A stretch of 64,000 nucleotides of DNA from DASZIT01 sp963819695 (GCA_963819695.1 CAWFXD010000001.1:1922001-1986000), one strand, 5' to 3'; counted from the stretch's first letter, positions 53,346 to 62,869 are shown. Numbers and translations are program-made. The notes: generated by a model not told the origin, from the letters alone.

Positions 53346-53975
53346 TCATTGAGCGGGTCGAGGCGGGGGTGTCCACTCGATCGCCGCCTCGAACAGGGCC
53401 ACCACATCCTCGCCGTACATGGCGGTGGCGGTGTCGCCCAGCTGGACCACCGACATCAGCAGCGAAAGGACCACTGCTACCACCCCGTTGGCGATCACCA
53501 CCGGATCGATGTCCGGACGGACCATTCCATTGAGCTGTTCGGAGCGGAGCCGTTCGGCGCAGACTTTGCGGAGTTCCTCAAGGGCAGGGATCTGGAGGAC
53601 CCGAACCGTCACTTCCGGCTCGAGCCCGGCCAGCAGGCGACGGGCCAGCGGATGTCGTTCGAGCGCTCCGACCAGGGTGACGATGAGGGTTTGGCGCCAG
53701 TCGAGCAACACCCTGCCCTCGGCAAACGCGCCGGACAGGCCCTCCTCGATGACACCGGCAGCGTCCTCGTCGACCGCCGCCAGAAACAGTGCCTCTTTGT
53801 TGGGAAAGTAGGCATAGGCGATGGTCCCACCCACCGACGCGTCCCGGGCGATGTCGGCGACCGACGTCGAGCGGTAGCCCTCCCGGCCGAACCTGGCGAT
53901 GGCGGCGTCGAGGATCGCCCGTCGGGTCTGGGCACCCTTGCCCGGCAGCGCCTCGTTCGTGTCCAGTGCCATCAA
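53346..53975 (-). CDS. TetR/AcrR family regulator of the oxidation cluster
   Basis: 209 residues. The N-terminal HTH has RRAILDAAIARFGREGYRST and VADIARDASVGGTIAYAYFPNKEALF. The C-terminal domain is unassigned. It is divergent from the hydrolase-monooxygenase-SDR genes, with a perfect inverted repeat over the -35 of that promoter, so it should repress them. MMALDT gives two adjacent start options (53975 or 53972). Confidence 0.92.
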   Translation of the reverse strand: MMALDTNEALPGKGAQTRRAILDAAIARFGREGYRSTSVADIARDASVGGTIAYAYFPNKEALFLAAVDEDAAGVIEEGLSGAFAEGRVLLDWRQTLIVTLVGALERHPLARRLLAGLEPEVTVRVLQIPALEELRKVCAERLRSEQLNGMVRPDIDPVVIANGVVAVVLSLLMSVVQLGDTATAMYGEDVVALFEAAIEWTPPPRPAQ

Positions 53976-54000
53976 CCTTCAGCGTAGCAAAAATGAGGAC

Positions 54001-54029
54001 TTGAGTACAACACTCAAATCATCTACACT
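54001..54029 (+). promoter_or_regulatory. Promoter with overlapping TetR operator
   Basis: TTGAGT (54001-54006) and TACACT (54024-54029) are spaced by exactly 17 nt, a good vegetative promoter for the hydrolase gene starting at 54064. The inverted repeat TTGAGT-acaac-ACTCAA (54001-54017) covers the -35 box, the usual place for a TetR-type repressor. Confidence 0.65.
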
Positions 54030-54063
54030 GACGGAAACAAACGCTTCCGGGAGATGACCGACC

Positions 54064-54933
54064 ATGAGCCAGACCCGCAATCCCGACCGCAAGGTCCCCA
54101 CCCGCCGCATGTCCTTCGAGGAGGCCCTCCAGGAGGTGCCCCGGCATTTCGCCGCCGATGGCGATCTGATCAGCTGCCACCTCGCCTCGTCGCTCTCGGC
54201 GGTGTTCCCCGACGGGGAGGACTTCTTCGTACGCTCGGTCCGCCACTTCCGAGACCAGGTCACCGACCCGGAATTGAAGCGCCAAGTGGCGGGCTTCATC
54301 GGACAGGAGGCGATGCACGGCCGGGAACACCGGGCCTTCAACGATCGCCTCGACGAGCTCGGGTACCCGACCAAGCGTTTCGAGCGGCTCACCAAGCGGG
54401 GCCTTGCCATCCGAGAGCGGGTGCTGTCCCCGAAGTCAAACCTGGCGGCGACCGCCGCCCTCGAGCATTTCACCGCCACCTTGGCCGAGCTGGTCCTCAC
54501 CGACCCGGACATCCGGGACTCCTTCGGCCATCCGACAGTCCGGGAGCTGTTCGTCTGGCACGCCCTCGAAGAGTCGGAACACAAAGCGGTGGCCTTCGAT
54601 GTCTACAAGGCGGTCGGAGGCACCGAACGTATGCGGGTAATGACCATGAACGTCCTTCGCTTCGGCTTCGTGGTCGGGATGACTGCTCAGGTGGCGATAT
54701 CCCTCCTTGGCGACCGGGAGACCTATCGGCGGGGCAACCTCCGGCAGAGCTGGCGCAAGCTGCGAGACTCCCGCCTGGTGAGCAAAGAGATCTGGGTCCA
54801 GTTGCGGGACTACAACCGACCTGACTTCCATCCCGATGATCGGGACACCACCGCCCTGGTCAAGCAGTGGCGGGAGGAGCTGTTCGGCGAGCATGGAACG
54901 CTCAACGACAAGCTCATCAACTCGGCCGCTTGA
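54064..54933 (+). CDS. Metal-dependent hydrolase, PF10118 type
   Basis: 289 residues. The protein begins RKVPTRRMSFEEALQEVPRHFA and has a Glu/His-rich metal-binding helical core: FFVRSVRHFRDQV, GQEAMHGREHRAFND, LEHFTATLAEL and WHALEESEHKAVAFDVY. These are the conserved His/Glu residues of the predicted metal-dependent hydrolase family (PF10118). The substrate is unknown. The stop TGA overlaps the ATG of the monooxygenase (TGATG), so the two are coupled, an arrangement often seen with FAD monooxygenases and SDRs. Confidence 0.87.
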   Translation: MSQTRNPDRKVPTRRMSFEEALQEVPRHFAADGDLISCHLASSLSAVFPDGEDFFVRSVRHFRDQVTDPELKRQVAGFIGQEAMHGREHRAFNDRLDELGYPTKRFERLTKRGLAIRERVLSPKSNLAATAALEHFTATLAELVLTDPDIRDSFGHPTVRELFVWHALEESEHKAVAFDVYKAVGGTERMRVMTMNVLRFGFVVGMTAQVAISLLGDRETYRRGNLRQSWRKLRDSRLVSKEIWVQLRDYNRPDFHPDDRDTTALVKQWREELFGEHGTLNDKLINSAA

Positions 54934-56430
54934 TGGCATCGACCCCCGTGGAACACCTTGACGTCCTCATCGTCGGCGCCGGCCTGTCCGGCATCGGGGC
55001 GGCTCACTACCTGCAGACCGAGTGCCCATGGGCCTCCTATGCCATCTTCGAGGCGCGCGACGCCATAGGAGGGACCTGGGACCTCTTCCGGTATCCCGGG
55101 CATTCGCTCCGACTCCGACATGTTCACCCTCGGCTACTCCTTCCGTCCCTGGGACGGCGAGAAGTCGATCGCCGATGGGGACTCGATCCTCCAGTACATC
55201 AAGGACACCGCCTCAGAAGCCGGCATCGACCGGCAGATCCGGTTCAATCACCGCATCGTGCGAGCCAACTGGTCCAGTGACGAGGCCCGCTGGCAGATCG
55301 TGGCGGCCCGAACCGACACCGGCGAGGAAATCGAGTTCACCGCCGGCTTCATCTTCTCGTGCAGCGGCTACTACCGCTACGACCGGGGATATCTGCCCGA
55401 TTTCGCCGGCATGGACGACTTCAAGGGGATCATCGCTCACCCCCAGGCCTGGCCGGCCGATCTCGCCTACGCCGGCAAGCGGGTGGTGGTCATCGGCAGC
55501 GGTGCCACTGCGGTGACGCTGGTCCCGTCGCTTGCCAAAACGGCCGACCATGTGACGATGCTCCAGCGCTCGCCGACCTACATCGCCTCGCTGCCGGCCA
55601 AGGACCCCATCGCCGACCTCCTCCGGGGCGTGCTGCCCCCGCGCCTCTCGGGCCCGATCATCCGGTGGTTCAAGGCACTCCTCACCCAGGGGTCGTACGT
55701 GGTCAGCAAGCGCCGACCTGCACTGGTGAAACGAATCCTGCGCCGGCAGCTCGAACGTCAGCTACCAGCCGGTTACGACATCGACACCCACTTCACCCCG
55801 CGGTACAACCCCTGGGACCAGCGGCTCTGCGTGGTGCCGGACGGCGACCTGTTCAAAGCCATCTCCGCCGGCACGGTGTCGGTGGTCACCGATCAGATCG
55901 ACACCTTCACCGAGAAGGGTCTGCGGCTCGCGTCCGGCGACGAGCTCGAGGCGGACATCGTGGTGACCGCCACCGGGATCGAGCTCCTCTTCATCGGCGG
56001 CATCGAGCTCTCGGTCGACGGGGAGGCGGTCGATGTCTCGACCAAGCTGACCTACAAGGGGATGATGCTGGAGGGGGTGCCGAACCTGGCCATCGCCATC
56101 GGCTACACCAACGCCTCCTGGACGCTGAAATGCGATCTCACCTGCGACTACGTGAGCCGGCTGCTCAACCGCATGCGGGTGGTCGGAGCCACCCAGTGCA
56201 CGCCGGTCAACCACGACGCCACCGTCAGCGCTCTGCCGCTGCTCGGTCTCACCTCGGGCTACGTGCAGCGCTCGGCCGATCGTTTCCCGAAGCAGGGCTC
56301 CGTCTTCCCCTGGCAGGTCCACCAGAGCTACCTTCGCGACTACCGGGCGCTCAAGTTGAAGGGCATCGAAGACTCGGCAATGGTGCTGTCCAATCCCACC
56401 CGTGAGTTGGCCTCGGCGGCCGCTCACTAG
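54933..56430 (+). pseudogene. FAD-dependent Baeyer-Villiger-type monooxygenase, frameshifted
   Basis: The first 57 or so residues (LDVLIVGAGLSGIGAAHYLQ, GGTWDLFRYPG) are in the frame starting at 54933; the rest is one frame on. Deleting one G from GGG at 55098-55100 restores RYPGIRSDSDMFTLGY and a protein of about 498 residues. The second part has the BVMO fingerprint FKGIIAHPQAWP and the second Rossmann motif VVVIGSGATAVTL. Such enzymes insert oxygen into ketones or oxidise heteroatoms. It is followed by an SDR, consistent with alcohol or ketone oxidation. A sequencing error is more likely than true loss, as the gene is otherwise intact. Confidence 0.9.
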
Positions 56431-56443
56431 AGAGCAGGCGATC

Positions 56444-57274
56444 ATGAAAACCTTCGACGGCCGCGTCGCCGCCATCACCGGCGCCGGATCCGGCATCGGT
56501 CGGGCCCTCGCTCGCGAGCTCGCCGCCCGAGGCGCTACCCTCGCCCTCTCCGACATCGACGAGGCCGGCCTGGCCGAAACGGTGACCCTCTGCGAGGGCT
56601 CCGGCATCAAGGTCACCTCCCAGCGGCTCGACGTCGCCGACCGAGATGCCGTGTACGCCTGGGCTGATCGGGTGGTGGAAGATCACGGCAAGGCCAATCT
56701 GATCTTCAACAACGCCGGCGTCGCCGTCGCCGCCACCATCGAGGCCATGTCCTACGAGGACTTCGAGTGGCTGATGAACATCAATTTCTGGGGGGTCGTC
56801 TACGGGACCAAAGCGTTCCTCCCCCACCTCAAGGCGGCCGGCGAAGGGCACGTGATCAACCTTTCGAGCGTGTTCGGGTTGATCAGCATCCCCTCCCAGT
56901 CCGCCTACAACGCCGCGAAGTTCGCGGTCCGCGGCTTCACCGATGCCCTTCGGATGGAGTTGGAGATGGAGGGGGCCGGAGTGTCCTGCACCACGGTCCA
57001 TCCCGGCGGCATCAAGACCAACATTGCCCGGAATGCCCGAATCGACGCCAGCGTCGTCAAGATGGCCGGCGATCCGGACGATGCACGCGCCCGTTTCGAC
57101 AAGGTTGCTTTTACCCGGCCCGAGAAGGCCGCCAGGCAGATCCTCACCGCCGTCGCCCAGGACCGTCGTCGGGCGCTGATCGGGCCGGACGCCCAGGCCA
57201 TCGATTTCATCTCCAGGCTTCCCGCCGGCCTGTACCAGCGGGTACTCGTCGCCGGCGCGCGACGCCGGCGCTGA
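56444..57274 (+). CDS. Short-chain dehydrogenase/reductase (SDR)
   Basis: 276 residues from the ATG at 56444, 13 nt after the monooxygenase stop. Cofactor motif TGAGSGIG (residues 12-19), NNAG (89-92), Ser in NLSSVFG, and the catalytic Tyr155 and Lys159 (SAYNAAKFAV) are all present. This is the classical SDR fold, using NAD or NADP. It is the third enzyme of the TetR-controlled oxidation operon and probably oxidises or reduces a hydroxyl or keto group of the same substrate. Confidence 0.95.
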   Translation: MKTFDGRVAAITGAGSGIGRALARELAARGATLALSDIDEAGLAETVTLCEGSGIKVTSQRLDVADRDAVYAWADRVVEDHGKANLIFNNAGVAVAATIEAMSYEDFEWLMNINFWGVVYGTKAFLPHLKAAGEGHVINLSSVFGLISIPSQSAYNAAKFAVRGFTDALRMELEMEGAGVSCTTVHPGGIKTNIARNARIDASVVKMAGDPDDARARFDKVAFTRPEKAARQILTAVAQDRRRALIGPDAQAIDFISRLPAGLYQRVLVAGARRRR

Positions 57275-57282
57275 ATACGAGA

Positions 57283-57710
57283 TCACAACCGCTGATCGGT
57301 CGCCGGATCAGGGGCACCGTCAAAGTACCAGTTGAGCACCTGCTCGAAGAGGGGCTCGCGGGGGGCGGCTCGCATGAAGAGTGTCATCGATGAGCGCAAC
57401 TTCTGGGCATCGATGGTGCCGAAGATCTGTTCCGCTCTTCTCCCGGCAGCCGGGCCACGATCCCGCTGCATTCGATAAGCCGGGGACCGAGCACGGTGTG
57501 GTTCAGATACGCCCTGGCCTCCTCAGGGGAGGAGATGGCGAACCTCCGGGAGGTTGCGCTGTGCCCGAGGCCGGCAATCTGGGGAAACACGAACCACATC
57601 CAGTGGCTGGTCTTACGTCCCGCGCTCAGTTCTTCGACGGCCAGATGGTAGATACCGCCGGCGTCCTGGGCGGCGACGAAGCGCTCGAGGTCGAACGGGT
57701 CATCAACCAT
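57283..57710 (-). pseudogene. DUF1810 family protein, frameshifted
   Basis: From the ATG at 57710: DPFDLERFVAAQDAGGIY, TSHWMWFVFPQIAGLGHS and EARAYLNHTVLGPRLIEC. The frame then changes near 57440-57446, after which AEQIFGTIDAQKLRSSMTLF completes the DUF1810 (YbiA-like neighbour) pattern. A missing base at or near the CCC at 57442-57444 would explain it. DUF1810 proteins are of unknown function (about 140 residues). It sits convergent to the SDR gene. Confidence 0.85.
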
Positions 57711-57723
57711 CGGCACCGGGTAT

Positions 57724-58668
57724 TCACGCGGAGGGTCGGTGGGACCACTGCGGGGGTGAGCCAGTGACCCGCGGCAAGCCGGATCGAACGTCGCCGAACC
57801 GGTCACCGTTCTCGATCCAGTCCTGATAGGCAAGCTCGAACTCCTCCCGGGTTCGGCCGACGAAGTTCCACCACATCAGAATGGGCTCCTCGAAGGGGAT
57901 ACCCCCGAGGAGGAGGGCCCGGGTCCTACCCGCGGCGGCAAGTTCGATCTCGTCGCGGCCGTCTCCCAGATAGGCGAGGTGACCCGGAGTGATCGCTCGT
58001 TCACCGATCGAGACCGAGCCGTCCAGCACCACCAGCGCGTACTCGTACGCCGCCTGTAACGGCAATCCGGTGGTGCCGGCTCCGAGGTCGAGGTCGATCC
58101 CGACGTGATCGGTATCCCGGCGAGCCGGTGACACCGCGTCCGCCAGCTCTCCGACCAGGACCGTGGCCGTTCCGCCCGGGAGATCCACCTGAGGCAACTC
58201 CGGGTGGTGTTCGAACGCCGCGGCCCCCTGCCGGGTTCCCTCCGGCTGGGCCACCCACAGCTGCACGCCCTCCATCTCCCCCCGGTAGCGCCCGGTGTGC
58301 TCTTCGGCGTGGGCGATGCCGGCGCCGGCGGTCATCAGATTCAGCTGACCGGCCCGGATCACCTGTTCGGATCCGAGGCTGTCGCGGTGCTGGATCTCTC
58401 CGGCCAGGAGCCAGGTGACGGTCTGCAACCCGATGTGGGGATGGGGGCCGATGGACATCCCGGCCTCCTCGTTGACCGACATCGGGCCGAAGTGGTCGAC
58501 GAAGCACCATGCCCCCACCGTCCGACGGTCCCGCCGAGGAAGCGCCCGACGGACCTTGACGGTGCCCACCTGGGTTTCGCGACTCTCGGTGACCTCGAGG
58601 GTCCGCTCGGCGGCCTCGGCTGCCTCCACCACGGGAGCCGCGTCCGCATCGGTGACAGGTCCGCTCAC
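57724..58668 (-). CDS. Pirin family protein
   Basis: 314 residues with a bicupin fold. Metal-binding His residues in the N-terminal cupin are in FVDHFGPM and GPHPHIGLQTVTWLLAGE, with QHRDSLGSEQVIRAGQLNLMTAG and the Glu/His segment AHAEEHTG. The C-terminal cupin has YEYALVVLDGSVSIG and GGIPFEEPILMWWNFVGRT. Some pirins are quercetin 2,3-dioxygenases and others are redox regulators; the role is not decidable here. Confidence 0.93.
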   Translation of the reverse strand: MSGPVTDADAAPVVEAAEAAERTLEVTESRETQVGTVKVRRALPRRDRRTVGAWCFVDHFGPMSVNEEAGMSIGPHPHIGLQTVTWLLAGEIQHRDSLGSEQVIRAGQLNLMTAGAGIAHAEEHTGRYRGEMEGVQLWVAQPEGTRQGAAAFEHHPELPQVDLPGGTATVLVGELADAVSPARRDTDHVGIDLDLGAGTTGLPLQAAYEYALVVLDGSVSIGERAITPGHLAYLGDGRDEIELAAAGRTRALLLGGIPFEEPILMWWNFVGRTREEFELAYQDWIENGDRFGDVRSGLPRVTGSPPQWSHRPSA

Positions 58669-58731
58669 CTCTCCGTCCTAACCGCGAGGCGAGTTGGACT
58701 GCAACTTCCGGCCGGCGACGCTTGGAAGTTT

Positions 58732-59982
58732 TTACGGCGGGTCGAGCATGGCCACCAGTTCGACGTGTTCGGTCATCGGGAACAGGTCGAAGCATCGAAG
58801 CGATGCCATGCTCCAGCCGGCGTCAGTCATCACTCTCAGGTCGCGGGAAAACGATGCCGGGTCACAGGAGACGTAGGCGATCCGTCGAGGCGCCGGCCGT
58901 AACCCGGCCAATGCCGCCATCACCCCGCGTCCGGCGCCTTCCCGGGCCGGGTCGAGGATCACCAGGTCGGGTGCGCCGAGCCGGGTGGCTGACACCAGCT
59001 CCGCGGTGATATCCGACCGGGTCACGGTGACCTGGGGTTGGCCGTCGGTGTTGTGGGCTGCGTCGGCGCACGCCCGTCCGCTGCGTTCGACGGCCAGTAC
59101 CCCACCACTGGTGCCGACCGCATCGGCGACCAGCGCGGTGAAGAGGCCGGCACCGGAGTACAGGTCGGCGACCCTCTCCCCCATCTGTGGGTCCAGACCC
59201 TCGAGGACGCTCCGAGCCAGCAACGTTGGCGCGCCGGGGTGCACCTGCCAGAAGACGCCGGCTGAGACCTGATACCGGCGACCGAGCACATCGAAGGTCA
59301 ACCGGTGGGGCTCGCGTTCGGTTCGGCCGTTGACCACTCTTCCGGCGCTGACCGCCGGCCGGTCACCCAGACGCCGACGCCCGGTATCAATTGTCACCAC
59401 CGGTTTCCCGCCGTCCGGCGACGTCAGGACCTCCAGTTCCCTCGCCCCGCTCCAGCGCTGTGCCCCGACTCCCACCGCGTCCACCGACGTCGAGGCAATG
59501 AGGCAGTGCTCCACCGGCTCGATGTCATGAGAACGGTGCCGGTGGAGGCCCACCCGTCCCTTCCGATCGACCGCGAACCGCACCCGGGTGCGCCAACCCA
59601 ACCCGTCCGGTGCTCCGGGCACTTCCTCGACCGCCACCGGACGATCGTCACCGGCCAGTCGCCGCAATTGCTCGGACACCAAGGCGGCCTTCAGGGCCCG
59701 CTGGGCCGGCACCGCCACGTGTTGAAAGTCGCAGCCACCACAACGGCCGGGGCCGGCGTGGGGACACGGCGGTGCCACCCGATCGGGCGACGGCTGCAGG
59801 ATTTCCACCGCATCGGCCCGGAGAAATGAAGTGGTCTCTCCGGTGACCCGGGCCATGACCAGTTCATCGGGGAGGGAATGGCGCACGAACACCACCCGGC
59901 CATCGTCCGCCCGGGCCACGCACCCTCCGCCGGCGGCAATCGCGTGGGTGCGGAGTTCCATCAGGGACACGGAGTTGGTCAT
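58732..59982 (-). CDS. TrmA/RumA-family RNA (uracil-C5)-methyltransferase
   Basis: 416 residues from the ATG at 59982; the frame continues to 61686 but only antisense to the transporter. An N-terminal TRAM-like region leads to iron-sulfur Cys residues in CPHAGPGRCGGCDFQHV. The methyltransferase core has VADLYSGAGLFTALV, LVILDPAREGAG and the catalytic Cys in AYVSCDPASFSRDL. It should methylate a uridine in 23S rRNA or tRNA using SAM. The Fe-S Cys set suggests the RlmD/RumA group. It is divergent from the MFS transporter gene. Confidence 0.92.
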   Translation of the reverse strand: MTNSVSLMELRTHAIAAGGGCVARADDGRVVFVRHSLPDELVMARVTGETTSFLRADAVEILQPSPDRVAPPCPHAGPGRCGGCDFQHVAVPAQRALKAALVSEQLRRLAGDDRPVAVEEVPGAPDGLGWRTRVRFAVDRKGRVGLHRHRSHDIEPVEHCLIASTSVDAVGVGAQRWSGARELEVLTSPDGGKPVVTIDTGRRRLGDRPAVSAGRVVNGRTEREPHRLTFDVLGRRYQVSAGVFWQVHPGAPTLLARSVLEGLDPQMGERVADLYSGAGLFTALVADAVGTSGGVLAVERSGRACADAAHNTDGQPQVTVTRSDITAELVSATRLGAPDLVILDPAREGAGRGVMAALAGLRPAPRRIAYVSCDPASFSRDLRVMTDAGWSMASLRCFDLFPMTEHVELVAMLDPP

Positions 59983-60033
59983 AGCAGGGATCTTCCCGAC
60001 GGATGCGGAGGGGCGAAGGTAACCTCCAATCGT

Positions 60034-62040
60034 ATGGAGGCGAGCCCAGGGGACGATCCCGCCACCCTCCACGGCCGGCAGCTCAACATCGTCTTCGGCG
60101 GATTGATGTTGGTGATGCTGATCGCCTCCCTCGACTCGACGGTGGTCTCGACCGCGCTCCCGACCATCGTCGGGGACCTGGGCGGTCTGAACCACATCTC
60201 CTGGGTGGTGACCGCCTACCTGTTGGCGCAAACCGTGGTGACCCCCCTCTACGGCAAGCTGGGCGACCTCTACGGCAGGAAGATCGTCCTCCAGACGGGG
60301 ATCGTGCTCTTCGTGGTCGGTTCCGCCCTCTGTGGCTTGAGCAAGAACATGCCGGAGCTGATCGCCTTCCGGGCCTTTCAGGGCCTGGGCGGAGGAGGGC
60401 TCATCGTCAGCGCCCAGGCGGCGGTCGGGGACGTGGTGGCTCCCCGCCAGCGGGGGAAGTACCAAGGCCTCTTCGGCGCCGTCTTCGGATTGGCATTCGT
60501 CGTCGGGCCGCTGCTGGGTGGCACCATCACCACCAATCTGTCGTGGCGGTGGATCTTCTACATCAACCTCCCCATCGGGGCCATCTCGTTGGTGGTGCTC
60601 GGCGCCGGGCTCCCGAAGATGAAACGGGGCCTCGACCACCGGATCGACTACCTCGGGACAACCGTGCTGGCCGCCGGGTTGAGCGCCCTGGTGCTCTTCG
60701 TCAGTCTCGGGGGCACCAGCTTCCGATGGGTGTCCCCGGAGATCCTGGGTCTGGCCGCCGCCGCCGGGGTGATGCTCGCCCTGTTCGTCTTCGTCGAGCT
60801 CCACGTGAAGGAGCCGGTGCTTCCCATGCGCCTGTTCAAGAACAGTGTGTTCTCCACCACCAGCCTGGTGGCGTTGCTGTTGGGATTCGCGATGTTCGGC
60901 TCCATCACCTACCTCCCCCTCTATTTCCAGGTGGTGAAGGGGGCCACCCCCACCGGATCCGGTTTGCAGTTGCTTCCGATGATGGCCGGGCTCCTGATCG
61001 CCTCCATCGGTTCCGGCCGGATCATCTCCCGCACCGGGAAGTACCGGGTCTATCCCATCGTCGGCACCGCGATCATGACCGTCGGGCTGTATCTCCTTTC
61101 CCACCTGGATGCCGGCACTTCCGCCGTCACCGCCGCCGCCTTCATGTTCACGCTCGGGATCGGCATCGGACTGGTCATGCAGGTGCTGGTGATCGCCGTG
61201 CAGAACGCCGTCGACTATTCGGAGCTCGGGGTGGCCACGTCGGGCAACAACCTGTTCCGAACGGTGGGGAGCGCGGTCGGCACCGCCATCGTCGGGGCGG
61301 TGTTCGCCAATCAGCTGGCCCTCAAGGTGCGACAGGCATTCCCAGCCGGGTCGACCAGCGGGGGCGCAGTCAGCGCATCGAGCCTGACTCCGTCCAGTCT
61401 CGACAAACTCCCCCCGGCCGTGCACACCCCCTTTCTCCACGCCTATTCCGGTGCTATCGATGCCGCGTTTCTGGTGGCGGCAGGCGTCTCGGTAGTGGCC
61501 TTCGGAGCGTCCTGGCTGATCAAGGCGCTCCCGATGCGTGACACGGTCGGCACCGCCGGGATCGGCGAGGCCTTCTCGGTGCCGAAAGAAGCCAATTCCC
61601 TTCGCGAGATCGCCAGGTCGCTCTCGCTGCTGGTCGGCCGGGAACAGGGCCGCCAACTCATGGAGGGGATCGCCCGCCAGGCACACGTCGACCTCTCGGC
61701 CGGCGAGTCCTGGATGCTCTTCCGGTTCGAAGAGGACCCCCGGTGGGACTTCGAGGCATCTGCGGTCCGCCGGGGAGTGCCGGTGGAACGCCTACGGCTG
61801 GCCCTGCAGGCGCTTCGGGAAAAGGGGTTGTTGCTTCCCGAATTCCCCTCGGATCCCGGCGTTCCGGTGGTCACCCCGGAGGGCGCCGTCATTTCCAGCC
61901 GGTTGCGTGCCGCCGGACGACAGCAACTCGAGGCCCTGTTGGCCGATTGGACACCCGAACAGCACCTCGAGTTGGCCGAGATGTTGGGTCGCCTCTCGGC
62001 CGACCTCGAGGACGCACGGCCCACCAAGGCCAACTTCTGA
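60034..62040 (+). CDS. DHA2-family MFS transporter fused to a MarR-like winged-helix domain
   Basis: 668 residues from the ATG at 60034. Residues about 1-505 form a DHA2 drug:H+ antiporter with many hydrophobic segments; family motifs include LDSTVVSTALPTIVGDLGG and GKLGDLYGRKIVLQ. A C-terminal cytoplasmic domain (about 540-668) looks like a MarR winged helix: LMEGIARQAHVDLSAGESWML, ALREKGLLLPEF, and the closing DWTPEQHLELAEMLGRLS. A transporter joined to a regulator-like domain could sense its substrate or its own activity; DNA binding is not established. The nitroreductase gene follows after 14 nt. Confidence 0.87.
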   Translation: MEASPGDDPATLHGRQLNIVFGGLMLVMLIASLDSTVVSTALPTIVGDLGGLNHISWVVTAYLLAQTVVTPLYGKLGDLYGRKIVLQTGIVLFVVGSALCGLSKNMPELIAFRAFQGLGGGGLIVSAQAAVGDVVAPRQRGKYQGLFGAVFGLAFVVGPLLGGTITTNLSWRWIFYINLPIGAISLVVLGAGLPKMKRGLDHRIDYLGTTVLAAGLSALVLFVSLGGTSFRWVSPEILGLAAAAGVMLALFVFVELHVKEPVLPMRLFKNSVFSTTSLVALLLGFAMFGSITYLPLYFQVVKGATPTGSGLQLLPMMAGLLIASIGSGRIISRTGKYRVYPIVGTAIMTVGLYLLSHLDAGTSAVTAAAFMFTLGIGIGLVMQVLVIAVQNAVDYSELGVATSGNNLFRTVGSAVGTAIVGAVFANQLALKVRQAFPAGSTSGGAVSASSLTPSSLDKLPPAVHTPFLHAYSGAIDAAFLVAAGVSVVAFGASWLIKALPMRDTVGTAGIGEAFSVPKEANSLREIARSLSLLVGREQGRQLMEGIARQAHVDLSAGESWMLFRFEEDPRWDFEASAVRRGVPVERLRLALQALREKGLLLPEFPSDPGVPVVTPEGAVISSRLRAAGRQQLEALLADWTPEQHLELAEMLGRLSADLEDARPTKANF

Positions 62041-62054
62041 CAGGAGGACAACCG

Positions 62055-62714
62055 ATGGACATCTATGAAGCGCTGTACACCACCCGGGCCATGCGCCGGG
62101 TCCGGCCCGATCCAATTCCACTCCCGGTCCAGGCCCGGATACTCGATGCCGCCATCCGCGCTCCATCGGGCGGCAACTCTCAGAACTGGCGGTTCCTGTT
62201 GGCCGACGACCCGGAGGTCATCGGACAGATCGGTCCCCTCTACCGCCATGCCATCGATCAGCTGTGGAAGACCGTCTACGCCGACCGGCTGGCGGCCGCG
62301 GGGGCCGATCCGGAGTCCGAGGAGAGCATCGAGATGCTCAAGGTGCAACGGTCAGCCCAGTGGCTGGCCGATCACTTCGAGCAGGTACCCCTCTTCCTGT
62401 TCGGATTCATCCAGTCCGATCCAACCGGGGGGTCGATCTTCCCGGCCATCTGGAGCGCGCAGCTGGCGGCACGAGCCGAAGGGGTCGGCAGCTCCCTCAC
62501 CGCCGTCCTCGGGTTCTTCCATCCGGACGAGACGTTCGAGATCCTCGGCGTGCCCAAGGACAAAGGCTGGGTGATGGCCTGCTGTGTGAGCTTCGGCTAC
62601 CCGACCGGGCGTTGGGCGGTCGCCCGCCGCCGGCCCGTCGATGAGGTGTCCTACCGCAACCGGTGGGGTTCCTCGGTCGGCTTCGGGGTCGAACAGCCGT
62701 TGTGGCGGCCGTAG
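62055..62714 (+). CDS. Nitroreductase family protein
   Basis: 219 residues from an ATG with GGAGGA. It has the FMN-binding start YEALYTTRAMRRVRPDPIP, PSGGNSQNWRFLLADD, and a C-terminal FMN/NADH region (ILGVPKDKGWVMACCVSFGYPTGRWAVARRRP). Members reduce nitro compounds, enones or quinones, or act as flavin destructases. It lies 14 nt after the MFS gene, so the two are probably cotranscribed. Confidence 0.9.
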   Translation: MDIYEALYTTRAMRRVRPDPIPLPVQARILDAAIRAPSGGNSQNWRFLLADDPEVIGQIGPLYRHAIDQLWKTVYADRLAAAGADPESEESIEMLKVQRSAQWLADHFEQVPLFLFGFIQSDPTGGSIFPAIWSAQLAARAEGVGSSLTAVLGFFHPDETFEILGVPKDKGWVMACCVSFGYPTGRWAVARRRPVDEVSYRNRWGSSVGFGVEQPLWRP

Positions 62715-62798
62715 GCGTCATCGCACCGACCACGTCGCCCCGGCTCGGGTGGATCGATGGTCGTCGACCGGTGTGTCATGCTCTCGGGCGAGATTTGT

Positions 62799-62869
62799 GC
62801 GGGTGTAGCTCAATGGTAGAGCCTCTGCCTTCCAAGCAGATTACGCGGGTTCGATCCCCGTCACCCGCT
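62799..62869 (+). tRNA. tRNA-Gly (anticodon TCC)
   Basis: Acceptor GCGGGTG pairs with CACCCGC (62862-62868), with discriminator T at 62869. The anticodon stem TCTGC/GCAGA holds the loop CTTCCAA with anticodon TCC, and the T-arm is GGGTTCGATCCCC. CCA is not encoded. Confidence 0.95.

Noticed and set aside
60003..61541. A 512-residue plus-strand frame overlapping the MFS gene
   Set aside because: It is in a different frame from the transporter and is Arg-rich with no domains.
58732..61686. A 984-residue open frame on the minus strand
   Set aside because: Only 58732-59982 is a recognisable methyltransferase; the upstream part mirrors the MFS transporter gene and is rich in His/Gly/Asp shadow codons.
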